Positions 1 through 5,827 of a stretch of DNA of 14,669 nucleotides are shown here, piece by piece. The stretch's first letter is position 1. Each line of letters opens with the position of its first letter. The notes below the pieces were generated by a model. That model was not told where the DNA came from, did not search any database, and saw nothing but the letters and a program-made list of their open reading frames with translations. Source of the DNA: Christensenella sp. UBA1224 (GTDB lineage: Bacteria > Bacillota > Clostridia > Christensenellales > Aristaeellaceae); assembly GCA_002309235.1 (NCBI GenBank), contig DBXA01000004.1, forward strand, positions 4,981-19,649, read 5' to 3'. Position numbers and translations under genes: made by a program.

Positions 1-132
1 GTCGGATCTCTCGAAAAGGGCAAAGACGCCGATATCGTTGTGGCTGACGGGTGCCCCTTCGAGATCAGCACCAATATCGTGAGCGTCTATATCAACGGCG
101 TCCTCCAGCCGAAACCTGATGCGGAAGCCTGA
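1..132 (+). CDS. Amidohydrolase family protein, C-terminal fragment
   Basis: Only the last 43 codons are inside the window; the start lies to the left. The readable tail contains GSLEKGKDADIVV followed by a short strand and VYINGV. This is the usual C-terminal signature of metal-dependent amidohydrolases of the imidazolonepropionase/dihydroorotase superfamily, where the chain returns to the small beta-sandwich domain beside the TIM barrel. The metal ligands and substrate-determining residues lie outside the window, so the substrate cannot be named. The frame is open from base 1 to a TGA at 130-132 and a good terminator follows at once. It is the only real plus-strand gene seen, and it converges on ogg. 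Superfamily assignment is fairly safe; a specific enzyme name would be guesswork. Confidence 0.8.
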   Translation, partial: VGSLEKGKDADIVVADGCPFEISTNIVSVYINGVLQPKPDAEA

Positions 133-142
133 TCATGCACAG

Positions 143-180
143 AGAGCCCGGAGGTCAGCCCCGGGCTCTTGTTTTCATTT
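143..180 (+). terminator. Rho-independent terminator after the amidohydrolase gene
   Basis: A perfect 9-bp stem, AGAGCCCGG (143-151) with CCGGGCTCT (161-169), has a 9-base loop and is followed by TGTTTTCATTT. It starts 11 bases after the amidohydrolase stop codon. The opposite strand has no T-run after the stem, so it should act mainly in the plus direction. Confidence 0.85.
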
Positions 181-203
181 CCATGCTCTAAGGGACATGT
201 CTT

Positions 204-1052
204 TCAGGGCTGATCCGGCTTCCTGCCGGTCGCTATCAGGCCGCACCTGGCACAATGAAAGAGGTACTGCTGTATGATACCCGCGTAAGGGCCGAAAAGC
301 GCGCGCGCCTCTGCCGCCGCTCTTTCAGTTGTTTTTTCCTCAATACCGTACCAGGAAGCGAGCAGGCGATGCACCCATACGTCAACAGGGAAAGCCTCCT
401 TGTATCCAAAGCCGAAAAGGAGAACACAATCCGCGACCTTGGGGCCTACGCCCGGAAGCCTCATGATCCTTTCCCTGGCCTGTTCATACGGCAAACCCTC
501 AAGGCTGCAAAGGTCAAAGCCCGAATTTACCATTTCTGCCGTCTTTACCAGGTAATCCGCCCGATAGCCGAACTTCATCTCCCGAAGTTCTTCCGCGGAA
601 GCCGCGAGCATTTCCCTTTCATCCGGAAGGCCGTACGCGGAGACGCCGCAGATCTTTCTGACGGAGCCGTACCTTTCGCACAGCTTCAGAACGAGGGAGC
701 GTATCCTCTTCGTATTGTTATTGGACGAACAGATAAACATGAGAAGCGCTTCCCATGCCGGCTGATTCATGAGCCTCAGGCCCGGAAGGAGCGCAAAAGC
801 TTCACGAACATGCTTAAGATCCGCTGCCTTTCGGAATATGGCCGTATAATCGAGGTCGAGATCGAAGAAGCGGATCATCTCATCTTCCGAAAGATCCCCT
901 TCTATCCGCCAGCCGTTCCCCTGCTTTTCAAGATACATTTCGCGGCCGGCGGTTATCACGGCGTATCGGCCGCCTTCCCCCGACCATCCGAACGCCTGTG
1001 CGCTGTCCATGCAGGTGAGAGCGGGGTCCAGAAGGTTTTCATGTACAAACAT
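204..1052 (-). CDS. ogg: 8-oxoguanine DNA glycosylase/AP lyase, OGG1 type
   Basis: This 282-residue base-excision-repair enzyme should remove 8-oxoguanine from DNA and cut the resulting abasic site by beta-elimination. The N-terminal part (about 1-95) fits the OGG N-domain. It is followed by the helical HhH-GPD fold with SSNNNTKRI (109-117) and GYRADYL (162-168). The hairpin LPGVGPKVADCV (199-210) contains the expected Schiff-base lysine, K205. The catalytic aspartate, D224, lies in FPVDVWVHRL. Length and motif order fit the bacterial OGG1 group known from clostridia rather than AlkA, which lacks the lysine, or MutY/Nth, which carry an iron-sulfur cluster. The ATG at 1052 has GAGG 5 bases upstream. 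The gene lies downstream of rpmA across a terminator, so it may depend on read-through; no separate promoter was seen. Confidence 0.9.
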   Translation of the reverse strand: MFVHENLLDPALTCMDSAQAFGWSGEGGRYAVITAGREMYLEKQGNGWRIEGDLSEDEMIRFFDLDLDYTAIFRKAADLKHVREAFALLPGLRLMNQPAWEALLMFICSSNNNTKRIRSLVLKLCERYGSVRKICGVSAYGLPDEREMLAASAEELREMKFGYRADYLVKTAEMVNSGFDLCSLEGLPYEQARERIMRLPGVGPKVADCVLLFGFGYKEAFPVDVWVHRLLASWYGIEEKTTERAAAEARALFGPYAGIIQQYLFHCARCGLIATGRKPDQP

Positions 1053-1065
1053 ATTTCCTCACAAT

Positions 1066-1103
1066 AAAAGAAAGCCGCCAGACAAACAGCCTGACGGTCT
1101 TTT
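1066..1103 (-). terminator. Intrinsic terminator between rpmA and ogg
   Basis: Read on the minus strand, AAAGACCGTCAG pairs with CTGGCGGCTTT around the 9-base loop GCTGTTTGT. The core 7 bp include one G-U pair and the outer AAAG/CTTT arm is set off by a bulged A. A T-rich tail (TTTCTTTT) follows. It begins 12 bases after the rpmA stop and ends 13 bases before the ogg start, so it should close the ribosomal-protein operon and leave some read-through for ogg. Confidence 0.75.
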
Positions 1104-1115
1104 GGGGATCAGTGA

Positions 1116-1403
1116 TCACTCCGCGCCCTGTTCGACGGGATAGATGCTGACCTGCTTCTTGTCTTTTCCGAGACGCTCAAAGCGGACAACGCCTGTCAGC
1201 TTCGCGTAGAGCGTATCATCATCGCCGATGCCGACATTGTGGCCGGGATGGAATACGGTGCCGCGCTGACGGACGAGGATGCTGCCTGCGCTGACGCACT
1301 GGCCATCCGCACGCTTAACGCCGAGCCTCTGCGCATGGCTGTCACGGCCGTTGCGCGAAGAACCCATTCCTTTTTTATGGGCAAAAAACTGAAGATTCAT
1401 CAT
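1116..1403 (-). CDS. rpmA: 50S ribosomal protein L27 with cleavable N-terminal leader
   Basis: L27 sits near the peptidyl-transferase centre, where its N-terminus contacts the tRNA ends. The 95-residue product carries the family core SSRNGRDSHAQRLGVKR, then RQRGTVFHPG and NVGIGDDDTLYA. The N-terminus reads MMNLQFFAHKKG. In Firmicutes the leader ending in LQFF is removed before the alanine by the Prp protease, leaving AHKKG, the same start as E. coli L27. The leader and the neighbouring prp gene therefore support each other. The ATG at 1403 overlaps the prp stop codon by 4 bases (ATGA), which points to translational coupling. A second in-frame ATG follows directly at 1400. GGAGG lies 8 bases upstream of the first ATG and 11 upstream of the second, so either start is possible. 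Confidence 0.97.
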   Translation of the reverse strand: MMNLQFFAHKKGMGSSRNGRDSHAQRLGVKRADGQCVSAGSILVRQRGTVFHPGHNVGIGDDDTLYAKLTGVVRFERLGKDKKQVSIYPVEQGAE

Positions 1404-1732
1404 GATGTCTGCCTCCGTTCCATGTAGGTGATCCGGACAAAGCCAGGATACTGTTTTGCGATTTCCGTTAGTCCCTCTTCCAGTGTCCGCAGTATCGTTG
1501 CCGCGCGGTCATTGAGATCCTCCAGCTGAAGCTCTCTCAGGCCTTTCTCTTCGTCTGTTTTCAGGCTGAAGTGTGCACCGGCAACCCGTTCAAGTCCAAG
1601 CTCGCAGGTCTGGCAGAGAGCCGAGACAGCGGCACATACGATATCATGCCCGTAGTCATCGTATCCCGCGTGACCTTTTGCCCTGTAACCGAGGATACTG
1701 CCGTTAAAGCGGAAAAAGGTGACCGTTGTCAT
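1400..1732 (-). CDS. prp: Ribosomal-processing cysteine protease Prp
   Basis: This 110-residue protein belongs to the YsxB/DUF464 family, the cysteine protease that trims the N-terminal leader from L27 in Firmicutes and related phyla. The catalytic pair is visible as H21 in KGHAGYDDYG and C33 in DIVCAAVSALCQT, the expected order and spacing. It lies between rplU and rpmA, its standard position. The start is 6 bases after the rplU stop, and the last 4 bases of its reading frame overlap the rpmA start. No good ribosome binding site precedes the ATG at 1732, so translation is probably coupled to rplU, which would keep the protease at a low level relative to L21 and L27. Confidence 0.95.
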   Translation of the reverse strand: MTTVTFFRFNGSILGYRAKGHAGYDDYGHDIVCAAVSALCQTCELGLERVAGAHFSLKTDEEKGLRELQLEDLNDRAATILRTLEEGLTEIAKQYPGFVRITYMERRQTS

Positions 1733-1738
1733 GCCCTA

Positions 1739-2047
1739 TCAGCCGATAGCAGTGATCTCAAGCTTGGTGTAAGGCTGACGATGACCCTGCTTCCTGCGCT
1801 CGTTCTTCTTGGCCTTGTACTTGTAAACGATGATCTTCTGGCCCTTGACCTGGCCCGCGATCTTGGCAGTCACCTTTGCGCCTTCCACGCAGGGAGTGCC
1901 TACCGTGATAGAATCATCATCCTTCTTGATGAGCAGAACATCAAAACTGACTTCCGCGCCGACTTCGCCTTCGAGCTTCTCGACATAGATCGTGTCGCCC
2001 TGCTCTACGCGATACTGTTTTCCACCAGATACGATTACAGCGTACAT
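1739..2047 (-). CDS. rplU: 50S ribosomal protein L21
   Basis: L21 is a 23S rRNA-binding protein of the large subunit. The 102-residue product opens with MYAVIVSGGKQYRV and ends with the family signature YKAKKNERRKQGHRQPYT, which precedes TKLEI. The frame is open a further 30 codons upstream, but the ATG at 2047 is preceded 6 bases away by GGAGGTG and gives the normal family length. The longer version would also start within the promoter. The gene heads the rplU-prp-rpmA cluster and is transcribed from the promoter at 2136-2164 with a leader of about 80 bases. Confidence 0.97.
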   Translation of the reverse strand: MYAVIVSGGKQYRVEQGDTIYVEKLEGEVGAEVSFDVLLIKKDDDSITVGTPCVEGAKVTAKIAGQVKGQKIIVYKYKAKKNERRKQGHRQPYTKLEITAIG

Positions 2048-2130
2048 TGCTGCACCTCCAAATAAAACTCGCCGGGCAACGGCATATGCCGTAAAAGCAT
2101 AATTTATAAGGCCGATTCCGAGCGGCTTAA
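2048..2130 (-). promoter_or_regulatory. rplU mRNA leader, probable L21 autoregulatory leader
   Basis: About 80 bases lie between the predicted transcription start and rplU. They hold a hairpin GCCG (2126-2123) with CGGC (2114-2111), and then ACGGC-ATAT-GCCGT (2092-2079), a perfect 5-bp hairpin followed by TGCCCGGCGAG and an A/T-rich stretch before GGAGG. Firmicutes rplU genes are known to carry a structured L21 leader that is thought to bind L21 and repress the operon. Position, length and two stacked hairpins fit this, but no covariance comparison could be made. Confidence 0.5.
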
Positions 2131-2135
2131 ATGTC

Positions 2136-2164
2136 ATTATACACGCAGGAAGCCCTTAAGTCAA
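2136..2164 (-). promoter_or_regulatory. Sigma-A-type promoter for rplU-prp-rpmA
   Basis: TTGACT (2164-2159) and TATAAT (2141-2136) are separated by exactly 17 bases, with the predicted start near 2128-2130. The -10 box is perfect and the -35 box differs from consensus at one base. It lies in the gap between the phosphatase gene and rplU. Confidence 0.85.
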
Positions 2165-2200
2165 TAAAGCAAGTGTTCCGAGCGCGAAATTACGCAAATA

Positions 2201-2223
2201 TTAACAGGAAACCAGCTGTTTCC
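2201..2223 (-). terminator. Weak intrinsic terminator after the phosphatase gene
   Basis: Eight bases after the phosphatase stop, GGAAAC (2223-2218) pairs perfectly with GTTTCC (2212-2207) around a 5-base loop and is followed by TGTTAATATTT. The stem is short and the T-run is interrupted, so termination may be partial. It separates the guaB-phosphatase transcript from the rplU promoter. Confidence 0.5.
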
Positions 2224-2230
2224 ACGACCG

Positions 2231-2923
2231 TCATTCAGCAGCGCCCGTCAGCTTATCTGCGTAATCCTGTCCATACTTCTCTGCCAGGATCTTATGTGCC
2301 TGCTTCATCCTGAATGTCCTGTGCTTTGTATCGTGCGCATCGCAGGCGATAAAATCCACCGTATGGTTCTTCAGCCAGCCGTTTATCACCCTGCCATGTA
2401 TAAAGCCCTGCTTTTCGACTATCGTCTCCGCGTTCACCTGCCACATGATATCGTGCGCGGCATCCAGTTTTTCCACGCTTCCGGGCCGGAAAAGGCATGC
2501 GTATCTTTCCATATGGGCCACGATCGGCTGATAGCCTGAGCATTCAAGAAGATCGATCGCGTGTTCCATCACAGACAATGCGGCATTTGTCGAAAACTCG
2601 ACGAGGACATAATCGCTTTCGTCCATCGTCTTTATCTTTTCTTCAATGATGAACCTGTCAGCGGCAGGCGTATACAGAAGCTCCGCTCCCTGGGAGAGCT
2701 CGATCCCGTATCCCCTGTCCCTGCAGTATGCGACCGCCTTCTCGAAATGACGCTCGTACAGATCCACATCAAATCTCTTTAAGCCGGGCGTGACATGAGG
2801 CGTTGATACCAGCCTGTCAATACCATCTTTAACAGCCAGATCAAGCATAGCGTACATCATCTCTTCCGTACGGGCTCCGTCATCGACTCCATATACAAAA
2901 TGTGAATGTATATCCGTAAACAT
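2231..2923 (-). CDS. PHP-domain protein tyrosine phosphatase, CpsB/YwqE type
   Basis: This 230-residue protein is a PHP-fold metal-dependent hydrolase. It resembles CpsB, EpsC-type and YwqE enzymes, manganese-dependent phosphatases that dephosphorylate bacterial tyrosine kinases controlling capsule and exopolysaccharide. The metal-binding set is in order: H6 and H8 in DIHSHFVYGVDDGA, H43 in STPHV, E81 in GAE, E109 in VEF, H137 in IVAHMERY, and D195 and H197 in CDAHD. The usual AHPERY reads AHMERY here, a conservative oddity next to the ligand. The start at 2923 has AAAGG 9 bases upstream. It lies 32 bases after guaB and is probably cotranscribed. No BY-kinase or polysaccharide genes are in the window, so the substrate is open; histidinol-phosphatase-like activity on a small molecule cannot be excluded. 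Confidence 0.85.
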   Translation of the reverse strand: MFTDIHSHFVYGVDDGARTEEMMYAMLDLAVKDGIDRLVSTPHVTPGLKRFDVDLYERHFEKAVAYCRDRGYGIELSQGAELLYTPAADRFIIEEKIKTMDESDYVLVEFSTNAALSVMEHAIDLLECSGYQPIVAHMERYACLFRPGSVEKLDAAHDIMWQVNAETIVEKQGFIHGRVINGWLKNHTVDFIACDAHDTKHRTFRMKQAHKILAEKYGQDYADKLTGAAE

Positions 2924-2955
2924 GGCATCAGCCTTTCAAGAGTTTTTGCGGAGCA

Positions 2956-4461
2956 TTACTTGATCACGGTATTGGAATCCTTCTGGATCACGTCATGCGC
3001 CCCGCCCTCTACGATACTGGTGGCGGAGACGAGCGTAAGCTTGGCCTTTTGCTGGAGCTCAGGTATCGTCAGGGCGCCGCAGTTGCACATGGTAGACTTG
3101 ATCTTGAGGAGCGACATGGCAACATTGTCCTTGAGAGAGCCAGCGTAAGGCACATAGGAATCTACGCCTTCTTCATAGGAGAGCTTCTTTTCGCCGCCAA
3201 GGTCATATCGCTGCCAGTTGCGGGCACGGGCGGAGCCTTCTCCCCAGTACTCTTTATAATATGTGCCGTTCAGGCTTACCCTGTTGGACGGGCTTTCATC
3301 AAAGCGGGCAAAATACCTGCCCAACATGACAAAATCAGCGCCCATAGCCAAGGCAAGCGTAATATGATGGTCGTAGACGATGCCGCCGTCCGAGCAGACC
3401 GGAACGTAGACCCCGGTCTCCTTAAAATACTCATCTCTTGCCTTGCATACATCGATGACCGCTGTCGCCTGTCCGCGCCCTATCCCCTTTGTCTCGCGCG
3501 TGATACAGATAGACCCTCCGCCAATACCGACCTTGACAAAATCCGCGCCGCATTCGGCAAGGAACCGGAATCCATCGGCATCCACTACATTTCCGGCGCC
3601 GACTTTAACGCTGTCACCGTATTTTTCGCGGATCCAGGATATCGTTCTCTGCTGCCATTCCGTAAATCCTTCGGAGGAGTCGATGCAAAGAACATCCGCG
3701 CCTGCCTCCAGAAGCGCAGGGACCCTCTCCTCGTAATCCCTCGTGTTGATGCCTGCGCCTACCACATAACGCTTATGGTCATCGAGCAGTTCATCCGGAT
3801 TCTGTTTATGGGAATCATAGTCCTTGCGGAAGACCATCGCGCAGAGTTTACCATCATCGCTGAGGATGGGAAGGGAATTGAGCTTATGGTCCCAGATGAT
3901 ATCATTGGCTTCCTTGAGCGTGGTGCCTTCCTTCGCCCAAATGAGCTTCTCAAAAGGCGTCATAAACGTTTCGACCTTTGTTTCCGGGTCCATACGGCTT
4001 GCGCGGTAGTCGCGTCCCGTAACGATGCCGAGGAGCTTTCCAAAGGCTGTACCGTCTTCCGTCACGGCTACCGTGGAATGGCCCGTCTTTGCAGAGAGAG
4101 CGATGACATCACGCATGGTAGCACTGGGGCGGACATTGGAATCGCTCGTAACGAAGCCGGCTTTATACGTCTTCGCGCGCCTTACCATGGCAGCCTCGTC
4201 TTCCACAGACTGGGATCCGTATATGAATGCCACGCCGCCGGCGGTAGCGAGCGCAACAGCGAGCCTGTCACCGGAAACTGCCTGCATGATAGCGGATACC
4301 ATGGGTATGTTCATCGTGATGGCAGGTGACTCGCCTTTTCTGAATTTGACAAGAGGTGTCCTGAGACTGACGTTTGCCGGTATGCATTCACTGGACGAAT
4401 ACCCGGGGATGAGGAGATACTCATTAAAGGTATGGGAAGGTTCGTTGATAAAAGTTGCCAT
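2956..4461 (-). CDS. guaB: Inosine-5'-monophosphate dehydrogenase, Tritrichomonas-like clade
   Basis: IMP dehydrogenase makes XMP from IMP with NAD+, the first step of guanine nucleotide synthesis. The 501-residue product has the (beta/alpha)8 barrel interrupted by two CBS domains (about 105-225). Expected active-site residues are D261 in LCIDSSEG, the nucleophile C319 in GIGGGSICITRETKGIG, and the flap pair R418-Y419 in ARNWQRYDLGG. GMP reductase is unlikely because the Arg-Tyr flap is present. The loop after C319 and the flap differ from the common bacterial form (SICTTR..., SSDRYFQ). Both the text and the residue numbering match what I recall of the Tritrichomonas foetus enzyme (C319, R418, Y419, D261). 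The ATG at 4461 has GGAGG 7 bases upstream. A long leader with a terminator precedes it, suggesting regulation by purine supply. Confidence 0.95.
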   Translation of the reverse strand: MATFINEPSHTFNEYLLIPGYSSSECIPANVSLRTPLVKFRKGESPAITMNIPMVSAIMQAVSGDRLAVALATAGGVAFIYGSQSVEDEAAMVRRAKTYKAGFVTSDSNVRPSATMRDVIALSAKTGHSTVAVTEDGTAFGKLLGIVTGRDYRASRMDPETKVETFMTPFEKLIWAKEGTTLKEANDIIWDHKLNSLPILSDDGKLCAMVFRKDYDSHKQNPDELLDDHKRYVVGAGINTRDYEERVPALLEAGADVLCIDSSEGFTEWQQRTISWIREKYGDSVKVGAGNVVDADGFRFLAECGADFVKVGIGGGSICITRETKGIGRGQATAVIDVCKARDEYFKETGVYVPVCSDGGIVYDHHITLALAMGADFVMLGRYFARFDESPSNRVSLNGTYYKEYWGEGSARARNWQRYDLGGEKKLSYEEGVDSYVPYAGSLKDNVAMSLLKIKSTMCNCGALTIPELQQKAKLTLVSATSIVEGGAHDVIQKDSNTVIK

Positions 4462-4479
4462 CTTGACGCCTCCTATAAT

Positions 4480-4488
4480 GAATGTATT
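4480..4488 (-). promoter_or_regulatory. Possible extended -10 promoter element right before guaB
   Basis: TGATACAAT, reading down from 4494 towards the guaB start, follows the T-run of the terminator (the TACAAT hexamer is close to 4491-4486; listed coordinates are approximate). It fits an extended -10 element, but no acceptable -35 box lies 16-18 bases upstream. It could give guaB its own start if the hairpin at 4494-4522 is only the terminator of upstream transcripts. Confidence 0.25.
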
Positions 4489-4493
4489 GTATC

Positions 4494-4522
4494 AAAAAAC
4501 GGCTTTTCCTCAGAAAAAGCCG
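4494..4522 (-). terminator. Strong intrinsic terminator just upstream of guaB
   Basis: On the minus strand CGGCTTTTT (4522-4514) pairs with GAAAAGCCG (4508-4500) around the loop CTGAG, giving 9 bp with one G-U pair, followed by TTTTTT. It lies 32 bases before the guaB start codon and downstream of the promoter at 4625-4653. It can therefore act as an attenuator for guaB, as the end of a short RNA, or as the terminator of the transport operon that stops at 4690, which has no clear terminator nearer its end. Confidence 0.85.
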
Positions 4523-4624
4523 CATGAAGAGACCGTTCATAACGATATATGACCGCAAAGGCAGGGCAGATACCGGAAAAAATCATATCCAACTGCCCTC
4601 CTCGCTGTCAGGTTATTAGGCGCG

Positions 4625-4653
4625 ATTTTATCATGCCCGAATCTATTTGTCAA
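4625..4653 (-). promoter_or_regulatory. Sigma-A-type promoter upstream of guaB
   Basis: TTGACA (4653-4648) and TAAAAT (4630-4625) are 17 bases apart, and the -10 box is extended by TGA directly before it. The -35 box is a full consensus match. The predicted start is near 4618, about 70 bases downstream of the end of the transport operon. Confidence 0.85.
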
Positions 4654-4689
4654 GCAAAGAAAGCGGCAACTGAGCCAAGACGAAGATAC

Positions 4690-5814
4690 TTAACAATCCT
4701 TGCCGCGTCTCAAGGAGATGATGCCGAACGAGAGCATGCCTATGACCGAATAGGCGATGATCGTATGCCAATATCTGATCACACATACCTCGGCCGAAAA
4801 AAGTATTTTCTTTTCAGCGGCATCGGCAGCCATCTGCTTCAAAACCGTTTTGATCGAATTCCAGGATGTCGGATCATCAGGGACCCATTCCGTGAAGACC
4901 TTGAGCGGCACTACCGTCCACTGCGCAAACTTCCATATGACAAAAAAGCATACCAGAGATGCGGCCGCTGCCGAAAGGATATAGAGCACGATCTGCGCAA
5001 GAAGCGATGTGATATACACGTTTTCAAATCGCCGGCACAAACGGTCGTACCACTTTCGGTAGAGATCGAGCAGCATGCCGATGAGCTTTATGATAACAGC
5101 CGTACAGGCAAGTATCACGGGTATCCTTATGGGAAGAGACGCGCGCATCCCTTCCTTTTCAAGGTCGTAACAGCTTCCTTCCGGGATCCATGCCGAGGGT
5201 ATGGTATTTCTGAAGCGGATGCCCGCACCGGAACCGGGGACCGGGAGCACCGATAACAGCATTGTCTCAAATCTCACGTCTTCCGCGCCTTTGAGCGGGA
5301 TATAGGCAGTATATTCGTTATCCGTTACGATGCTGCCGGTATCCCTTACTATGCCCACGACCGTATACTGTCTGCCATTCAGCTTGACCTCATTCCCGAC
5401 CGCATCGGTAACCGGGAACAGCCTGAACGCGAGTTCTTTCCCAAGGACGATCACACTGTCGCCTTTTTGCAGCTCCGTTTCGGAAATTAGCCTGCCTTCC
5501 AGGAGATACCCGGGATATACCGCAAACATACCGGGGGAGCCTGCATAGATCGCGGCTTCGGCACTGCCCGCCGAAGATGTAAGATCCGCCGCAGGCGTAT
5601 ATGCCGTGACACAGGAAGCCTTTACCGCCTCCTTCATATCGGAAAGCGCTTCGTCTTTTCGCTCTGACAACATGAGCATGTCTTCATAATCCGCCGGCGC
5701 ATCTATTACGTACTGCTGGATCTCCGGTATCTTATGTATTTTTATGAGACCGACCGAAACAAGCACCGCGCAGATAAACGCCGCAGCAAAAACGGGTATC
5801 CGAATCCTCTTCAT
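4690..5814 (-). CDS. MacB/FtsX-like ABC transporter permease
   Basis: This 374-residue membrane protein has one N-terminal membrane segment (about 7-24), a large external domain, and three C-terminal segments (about 227-251, 268-297, 351-368). The external part carries the MacB periplasmic-core pattern: LLEGRLISETELQKGDSVIV, GKELAFRLFP, VGNEVKLNGRQYTVVGIVRD and YTAYIPL (about 104-173). In MacB-type systems such permeases work with a separate or fused ATPase and a HlyD/MacA adaptor to drive export or mechanical work outside the membrane. No ATPase is fused or visible nearby. The segment between the last two membrane helices (about 298-350) is unusually long and hydrophilic, and the C-terminal half shows little of the usual FtsX sequence. 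It starts 13 bases after the membrane-anchored adaptor and closes the operon. Family call is good; substrate unknown. Confidence 0.75.
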   Translation of the reverse strand: MKRIRIPVFAAAFICAVLVSVGLIKIHKIPEIQQYVIDAPADYEDMLMLSERKDEALSDMKEAVKASCVTAYTPAADLTSSAGSAEAAIYAGSPGMFAVYPGYLLEGRLISETELQKGDSVIVLGKELAFRLFPVTDAVGNEVKLNGRQYTVVGIVRDTGSIVTDNEYTAYIPLKGAEDVRFETMLLSVLPVPGSGAGIRFRNTIPSAWIPEGSCYDLEKEGMRASLPIRIPVILACTAVIIKLIGMLLDLYRKWYDRLCRRFENVYITSLLAQIVLYILSAAAASLVCFFVIWKFAQWTVVPLKVFTEWVPDDPTSWNSIKTVLKQMAADAAEKKILFSAEVCVIRYWHTIIAYSVIGMLSFGIISLRRGKDC

Positions 5815-5827
5815 ATCAGCACCCCGG

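Larger units (their letters stand above)
4462..4620 (-). promoter_or_regulatory. guaB leader region, candidate attenuator or short RNA
   Basis: About 160 bases separate the consensus promoter at 4625-4653 from the guaB start. The region holds a 7-bp hairpin, AGGGCAG (4599-4593) with CTGCCCT (4569-4563), whose 23-base loop contains GATTTTTTCC. It then has a complete terminator (4494-4522), and finally TGATACAAT and AGGAGG before the ATG. The loop could pair UUUUCC with GGAAAA of the terminator 3' arm, which would be an antiterminator, but this pairing is short. Nothing matches the conserved cores of purine, PRPP or ppGpp riboswitches or the SRP RNA as I know them. It may be an unrecognised regulatory leader or a short RNA gene of about 120 bases. 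Confidence 0.45.

Noticed and set aside
255..1067. Open frame of 270 codons on the plus strand
   Set aside because: It is antisense to ogg and has no family motif; the glycosylase frame carries the catalytic Lys and Asp.
2048..2137. Thirty-residue N-terminal extension of L21
   Set aside because: It would begin within the -10 box of the promoter; GGAGGTG precedes the internal ATG, which gives the normal L21 length.
2995..4329. Long open frame of 444 codons on the plus strand
   Set aside because: It lies wholly antisense to guaB, whose catalytic motifs are intact, shows no recognisable domain, and is rich in Arg, Ile and His as expected from a reversed coding frame.
4500..4620. Known riboswitch (purine, PRPP, ppGpp) or SRP RNA in the guaB leader
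   Set aside because: A GATATG string recalls the purine aptamer loop, but the three-way junction core is absent; the SRP GGAAG loop consensus and ykkC core are not found.
4549..5256. Plus-strand open frame of 235 codons beginning in the guaB leader
   Set aside because: It overlaps the MacB-like permease on the other strand and has no ribosome binding site or known motif.
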